A DNA stretch of 10,730 nucleotides, from the NCBI GenBank assembly GCA_004151065.3, contig NWUY0300006992.1, forward strand, positions 38,961 to 49,690, read 5' to 3'. Made by a program: the position numbers and the translations under genes. The DNA is from Larix sibirica (Eukaryota; Streptophyta; Pinopsida; Pinales; Pinaceae). Below, piece by piece: positions 7,458 to 10,730 of this stretch (its first letter is position 1; each line of letters begins with the position of its first letter). Under the pieces are notes generated by a model that saw only the letters and a list, made by a program, of their open reading frames with translations, made no database searches and was not told where the DNA came from.

Positions 7458-7793
7458 ATTTTTAAAACCTCTGATTGTAGGTCCACTGCTTTCCTATAGT
7501 TTCCATTCCTTTGACTCGAAAATATGTGAAAGTAATCAATGTTTTCATCTCCCAATGAAATCCACACCACCCTGCTCTTCATTCTCTAATATGCATCACA
7601 GTCCCATAATAATTTATCTGTCCTTTCTTCAATCTCAGCTAGTATATATTGCTCCTCCTCTGTGAAAATCCATGTCCTATTATCCTCATGTAATCTTTGA
7701 ACTAGGTCTCAATGTCCTTTATTGCACCATCTGTAGCCATAAACCTTCTCATAGACCAATCCACCATTAGTTTTTTACTTTTTTCAATGTGTT
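7394..7793 (-). pseudogene. LINE A linker between endonuclease and RT
   Basis: This is the ORF2 segment that joins the endonuclease to the RT fingers. Recognisable parts are KKLMVDWSMRRF (about 7740-7770), EEEQYILAEIEERTDKLLWD in another frame, and KSRVVWISLGDENIDYFHIF (7520-7582). The last corresponds to the family pattern K.R..Wl..GD.NT.fFH....., followed by the kR..N.i..l-like FSSQRNGNYRKAV. Three frames are used and stops interrupt each. It occurs only once, since it lies beyond the duplicated unit. Confidence 0.8.
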
Positions 7794-8640
7794 CACAATT
7801 GATTACTTGCTCCAAAATCCAAGGTTGTATTAAAAATGCCCCACTCTTTCGTGAATAGATTCTTAAATTCTGGTTCACTCATCTAGCTAGGGTTAAATTT
7901 AAAATGTGATGATGGCTTGGTTTCATTCATATCCACTTGAATTAGTACAGGGTTGTGATCCAAACCTCCACCTATTGAAACCCAAGATATTGACCTTTCA
8001 ACTTTTCTCAGCAACTATTTTGAAACTAGAAAGCAATCCAATCTCTTGGAAATATCTTCTAAGCCCATCATTTTATTCCACTAGGTTGGTGTAATCACCA
8101 CTAGTTCCATGTCCACCATTCCTACCTGCTCTATTTTATTGATGAAGAACTTGGCCAGGGGGTCTATTCTAGAGTGCAAACCCCATATTTCACTCAGGCT
8201 CACCTTGAAAATTATGTCTCCTCCAAGTATAACGTAGCTTTCTTTAATGACATGCAAGTTGAAAAATCATTGCCAAAATTCCTGCCTCTAGGTATAAGGA
8301 CCATAAACATTGACCACTGCGAGTTGTAAATCCAATTCCTCACACCTGAAGACTATACATAAGACACCATGTACCAAAAGATAATTAAATTAGTGGGGAA
8401 CATTGCCTCCACCCCGAAAATAATCCCCCAGATAGACCTCTCTTCAATCCCATAAATAACACCCAATCCTCCAACACAAGTATATTTTGCGATAGTCAGG
8501 GATCCTTTCGATCAGTGCATATGGGGGACTATGTCCCTTCTCTATAAATCTATTGGATAGATTCATAAAGCCAACATCCTTATTTAATGGAGAGACTAAA
8601 GGACCCAAAAAACCAAAATTGGGTGAGGGAAGGTGCATCT
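7793..8640 (-). pseudogene. LINE A AP-like endonuclease (EEP fold)
   Basis: The endonuclease nicks target DNA to prime reverse transcription. One frame runs from about 8365 to 7793 with the expected motifs in order: VVNVYGPY (NVYGP at 8297-8311), YVILGGD (GGD at 8216-8224), SLSEIWGLHSRIDPLAKFF, MVDMELVVITPT, ISKRLDCFLVS, LDHNPV (7946-7963) and FKFNPS. The usual GGDfN reads GGDII and the usual SDH reads LDH, so key residues are changed. Five in-frame stops (after NVYGPYT, FWQ, ITPT, LVSK and FKFNPS) break it. A second frame upstream (8390-8638) gives SPLNKD and, further on, LSGGLFSGW, which fit the N-terminal half, so there is a frameshift near 8400-8440. Domain identity is clear; function is lost. 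Confidence 0.88.
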
Positions 8641-8780
8641 CCCCTATAGAGTGAGAGCACTAAAAAATAGAACCTGAAAGCGACCCACGAGCCTTGTCAA
8701 GACCATCATGTCGTGCCATGGACTCGTCATTAGAACCCGTTTCCCCCAAACTTTCAATTAAATGAGATTTTGGAGAAGAA
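8641..8780 (-). pseudogene. Segment upstream of LINE A endonuclease
   Basis: The minus strand reads SSPKSHLIESLGETGSNDES and continues to a TAG about 30 residues later, in the same frame as the endonuclease N-terminal open stretch. It is polar and low in hydrophobic residues, as LINE ORF1 C-terminal linkers often are, but I recognise no motif. It ends at the proposed target-site duplication, so LINE A may be truncated here. Confidence 0.4.
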
Positions 8781-8791
8781 ATTAAGAATTT
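8781..8791. repeat. Possible right target-site duplication of LINE A
   Basis: ATTAAGAATTT is identical to 143-153 and lies at the 5' limit of LINE A. It is followed by AT-rich sequence resembling the left flank. The call depends on the pair together; neither half is informative alone. Confidence 0.3.
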
Positions 8792-8850
8792 ATCACAATT
8801 TACTATTATATTATTAATTATTAATAACTAACTTGGTATGAGGACAAATT
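8792..8850. other. AT-rich spacer between LINE A and LINE B
   Basis: This short stretch is dominated by TTA/TAA steps (for example TATTATTAATTATTAATAAC near 8810-8829). It resembles the AT-rich flank at 1-130 in composition. It has no coding content and is likely pre-insertion target DNA or an inversion junction. Confidence 0.5.
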
Positions 8851-8934
8851 CATATGACAAGGGGAGACTTTAGGGAACTTTCATCTTCTCTGCCTCAATT
8901 TTATGGTGGGGAGTGTTGGAGAGGGGTTCTACGG

Positions 8935-9178
8935 GTGTTGAGGTTGTGGATTCTAAGGGAAAATTTGATGGCATTTTTACTTCTAGACATATGAAAAAGT
9001 GATGCTTTTAGGCCCATTATGGTGGTAAGGAGATCAATATTCCTGTAGAACGGGTTCTTGGGGGTTTAGAGTTGATGTGAGACTATGGTTTATATGGATA
9101 GTCTTTTGGTTGTAAGCAATCTCTCTTAAGGATATAGTTATGGTTGGAAAAGGTTTGGGGGGGTGGACTTTTTCCTAG
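8935..9178 (+). pseudogene. LINE B ORF1 N-terminal region
   Basis: Three separate stretches look coding but are broken: VVDSKGKFDGIF near 8944-8979, INIPVERVLGGLELM near 9033-9077 followed by DYGLYG, and a GGWTFS stretch near 9157-9175. The VERVLGG..L...YGL wording resembles the part preceding DUF4283 in plant LINE ORF1 proteins, as far as I can recall. Two adjacent stops (9176-9181) separate it from the next domain. It is a weakly supported continuation of the ORF1 call. Confidence 0.45.
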
Positions 9179-9181
9179 TAA

Positions 9182-9478
9182 GATCAAGGTTTCTCCATTA
9201 AAAAGGTTTTTTTATTTATCTTTGAGTTTTCAAAGGATCAAGATGTCATTCTGTAAAAGGGTCCTTCGTGTTTGGGTGAGGTTGGATTGGTAATTTTACC
9301 TTGGTAAAAAAACTTTGATTTTTCATATGCTTTTCAAGATCCCTAGTTAGTGTGAGTTTGTTTGGCGGGTTTTCCTCCTCATGTTGTGTCTATCAAGTTA
9401 TTTCAAGCTATAGGTGATTTCATTAGCAAAATGCAATGCTTTTTCTTGGAATTCCTTACTTTGGATGGGGGTCCCTAG
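9182..9478 (+). pseudogene. LINE B DUF4283-like domain
   Basis: One frame reads DQGFSIKKVFLFIFEFSKDQ, then DVIL, a stop, KGPSCLGEVGLVILPW, a stop, KNFDFSYAFQDP, and after two more stops LAGFPPHVVSIKLFQAIGD and FISK. This matches the DUF4283 pattern seen in plant LINE ORF1 (F.F....D...vL..GPw.l....l.l..W...fd........vWvrl.g.P.......l..iG..ig). Four stops interrupt the frame and it ends at 9476-9478. A frame change then leads into the zinc knuckle. Confidence 0.75.
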
Positions 9479-9710
9479 TCTCATGTTTTTAATGCAAATG
9501 AATGGTGGTCTCCTTTATAGGATTTCTCTATTTTGTGAAAGGGTGCATTGGATGATTGATTTGGATTATGAAAAGATCCCCTTCCAATGTTGTTTTTGTC
9601 ATGGGGATGGTCACATTTTGAGAGATTACCATAAGCATGCACTTGCTTATAAAAAGAGGAAGGTTGTTAGGTGGATAGGTCTACTCAGTCCTCTACTCGG
9701 TCCTCCATAG
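9414..9710 (+). pseudogene. LINE B ORF1 zf-CCHC knuckle
   Basis: The 98-codon open stretch contains LDYEKIPFQCCFCHGDGHIL followed by RDYHK. This is the plant LINE/retroelement knuckle that follows DUF4283 (DYE.iPf.C..C...GH....C). Cys codons are at 9588 and 9597 and His is at 9612, giving C-x2-C-x4-H. The fourth ligand, four residues later at 9627-9629, is Tyr (TAC) instead of Cys. The knuckle would bind nucleic acid but has lost one zinc ligand. The first ~30 residues of the open stretch lie in the wrong frame relative to DUF4283 and are probably not protein. Confidence 0.82.
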
Positions 9711-9726
9711 TGGTTTTGATCATTCT

Positions 9727-10246
9727 TTGGGGAAACAACTTATTATGGAGGAGGTTGCTTCTCCTTCTCTTGTTTCAGCTCTAGAAGATGATATTTGGGT
9801 TAGTTCATCTTTTGATATGATTTATTTGGTTATTCCAAAGGCCCTTACTCCCTCCTCTATGGAAGTGGATATTCTTGTTCCTAGCATAAATGTCCCTTTG
9901 GTCTGTGGTATAAGTGACCTCTCATAGAGTATCAATCTTGTTCTTCCTCTTCCTAGGTCTGTCTTGTCATAGGAGACTCCTTCAGTTGATCTGATTCCTC
10001 AGGTAGATGATCTTCTAGAGATGTTGCCAACTAATCCTCATTACTTGGTGATTCCATATGTGCATGTGGATGCTTTCACTCTATGTTCAAGTGTTTCGAC
10101 TATTGTAGCTTAAGGGGTTTCTTCTTATTTGGAAATCATTCTATCTATTGGGGTGGTGTAGGAGGGTTTATCCACCTATACTTCCTATGAGGAGTTGTCC
10201 TTTTCTCTTTTGGGTCATTATTTTATTGCTAAGATGTTCACTTAAA
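9727..10246 (+). pseudogene. LINE B ORF1 linker after the knuckle
   Basis: A single frame from 9727 to about 10246 is rich in Ser, Pro, Leu, Val and acidic residues (for example MEEVASPSLVSALEDD and PSVDLIPQVDDLLEMLP), with stops at about 9925, 9967, 10111, 10159 and 10243. It is low in conserved motifs, as LINE ORF1 linkers usually are. The assignment rests on position after the knuckle and on the frame staying the same over more than 500 bases. Confidence 0.5.
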
Positions 10247-10540
10247 TGTTCATGATGCTTTTTGGGTTCTGACTTTCCTCCCTCTTAAGGATCGTGGAAA
10301 TTTTCCCATTTTAGCTTATGCTTTTTATTTGAAGTGGTGGGTGATTTTGGATTGCGGTGTGACTATTGAATCTTTGGAGTGGGGTCTACTTCCTAGCTTG
10401 GATAGTTCCATTTGAAATCTCATGGTTCATGGGGCATCTTCGTTTGGTGGTGGTAAGCGAAATAAATATGTTCCTTTAGATCTTCTTATCGTTCTAATTT
10501 CTCAAACTTGTTGAGCTCTTTGGAGGAAAATTAAGGCTCT
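10239..10540 (+). pseudogene. LINE B possible ORF1 C-terminal part
   Basis: A different frame reads HDAFWVLTFLPLKDRGNFPI and onward to a TGA near 10413, then NLMVHGASSFGGGKRNKYV. The Gly/Lys/Arg-rich GGGKRNKY could correspond to the basic GRGRKSNK-type end of some LINE ORF1 proteins, but I hold that loosely. Three stops are present. No endonuclease start motif follows. Confidence 0.3.
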
Positions 10541-10730
10541 TTATTAGATTCTATACTTAGTTGGAGGTTTGTTTGTAGGTCCTTGGTCCTGCTTAATTTT
10601 TTTTATTTTGGATTCCTATTTTTTGTTTACCTAGAAGTGGATTTTAGGCCTCCTTTTTGGATTTGTATTAGGTGATACTTCTTATCCATGTATCTGCCAT
10701 ATGTGAGGAGATTGTATACATATCTAGGGT
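10541..10730. other. No recognisable feature at the right edge
   Basis: These T-rich 190 bases have short, stop-broken frames on both strands. They could be the decayed continuation of LINE B or unrelated sequence. Confidence 0.4.

Larger units (their letters stand above)
4017..7460. repeat. Large direct duplication, unit copy 2 (probably artefactual)
   Basis: This matches 568-4015 base for base except at one interior site (4675, C against A) and a cluster of differences close to the n. The first base falls inside the GDS codons of RNase H, and from 7461 the sequence continues uniquely into the EN-RT linker. Either copy could be the redundant one. Counting both would double the LINE's RT, zf-RVT and RNase H. 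Confidence 0.95.
151..8780 (-). mobile_element. LINE A: decayed plant L1-type non-LTR retrotransposon
   Basis: Reading the minus strand from right to left gives the domain order of a plant L1 ORF2: endonuclease (8640-7793), linker (7793-7394), reverse transcriptase, connector, zf-RVT and RNase H. A T8 run at 151-158 may be the remnant A tail. The span includes a probable false duplication (568-4015 and 4017-7460); without it the element is about 5.2 kb, including roughly 0.6-0.7 kb of inserted foreign sequence. Every domain is broken by frameshifts or stops, so this is an old, non-autonomous copy. ORF1 is missing upstream except perhaps for a short tail, which suggests 5' truncation or rearrangement. 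Family assignment rests on motifs read by eye; the class is secure, the exact clade is not. Confidence 0.93.
8860..10540 (+). mobile_element. LINE B: decayed LINE ORF1 region, opposite strand
   Basis: The plus strand holds, in order, a degraded N-terminal region, a DUF4283-like domain (9182-9478), a zf-CCHC knuckle (9588-9629) and a long polar linker. This is the layout of plant L1 ORF1, the RNA-binding partner of ORF2. It is head to head with LINE A. No endonuclease or RT motif is visible before the window ends, so the element is partial or continues to the right. Confidence 0.75.

Noticed and set aside
568-7460. Genuine recent tandem duplication or LTR-like terminal repeats
   Set aside because: The copies are 3.4 kb of internal LINE coding sequence, not LTRs. 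The n at the junction and tip-clustered differences favour an assembly overlap. It is not excluded without reads.
7396-8094. Plus-strand open stretches at 7396-7665 and 7906-8094
   Set aside because: They are antisense to the EN-RT linker and to the endonuclease LDHNP/FKFN region.
1-10730. tRNA genes, host protein-coding exons, or an undescribed gene system
   Set aside because: I saw no cloverleaf, no conserved host domain and no intact frame over 153 codons. The content is explained by decayed LINEs, an insert and AT-rich flank.

Overview
The window looks like intergenic, repeat-filled DNA from a large plant nuclear genome. I find no intact host gene, no RNA gene and nothing prokaryotic. 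Almost everything recognisable is decayed LINE (non-LTR retrotransposon) sequence of the plant L1 type, whose second protein runs endonuclease, reverse transcriptase, connector, zf-RVT zinc-binding domain and a C-terminal RNase H. The motif wording (for example YLG..MKPN....DW and GGWGLKD) reminds me of conifer LINEs. That, and the single lower-case n in the assembly, make a gymnosperm my best guess, but this is inference.

Layout. Positions 1-150 are AT-rich and hold two copies of a ~66-bp repeat. From about 151 to 8780 the minus strand carries LINE A. Read 5'->3' on the minus strand (right to left here), it has a fragment upstream of the endonuclease (8780-8640), an endonuclease (8640-7793), a linker (7793-7394), reverse transcriptase, connector, zf-RVT, RNase H and a 3' tail ending in a short T run (an A run on the element strand). 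Frameshifts and stops occur throughout. Inside the RT C-terminal region sits several hundred bases of unrelated, unidentified sequence (roughly 1957-2620, seen again at 5402-6065).

The most important point concerns assembly structure. Positions 568-4015 and 4017-7460 are the same ~3.45-kb segment twice in direct orientation (offset 3445, or 3449 at the left edge), separated by a single n at 4016. By eye the interior differs at one base (1230/4675). All other differences lie within about 113 bases of the n-facing ends. This is what two overlapping contigs that were never merged would look like, so the second RT/zf-RVT/RNase H set is probably not real. The collapsed locus would be 1-4015 joined to 7461-10730, and LINE A would be about 5.2 kb including the inserted sequence.

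From about 8860 to at least 10540 the plus strand carries LINE B, a decayed ORF1: an N-terminal region, a DUF4283-like domain, a zf-CCHC knuckle and a long linker. LINE A and LINE B are head to head. This could be two insertions or a 5' inversion made during one retrotransposition event. No region here is expected to make a functional protein, and I see no undescribed molecular system. The points worth following up are the probable false duplication, the insert inside the RT, and the head-to-head junction.
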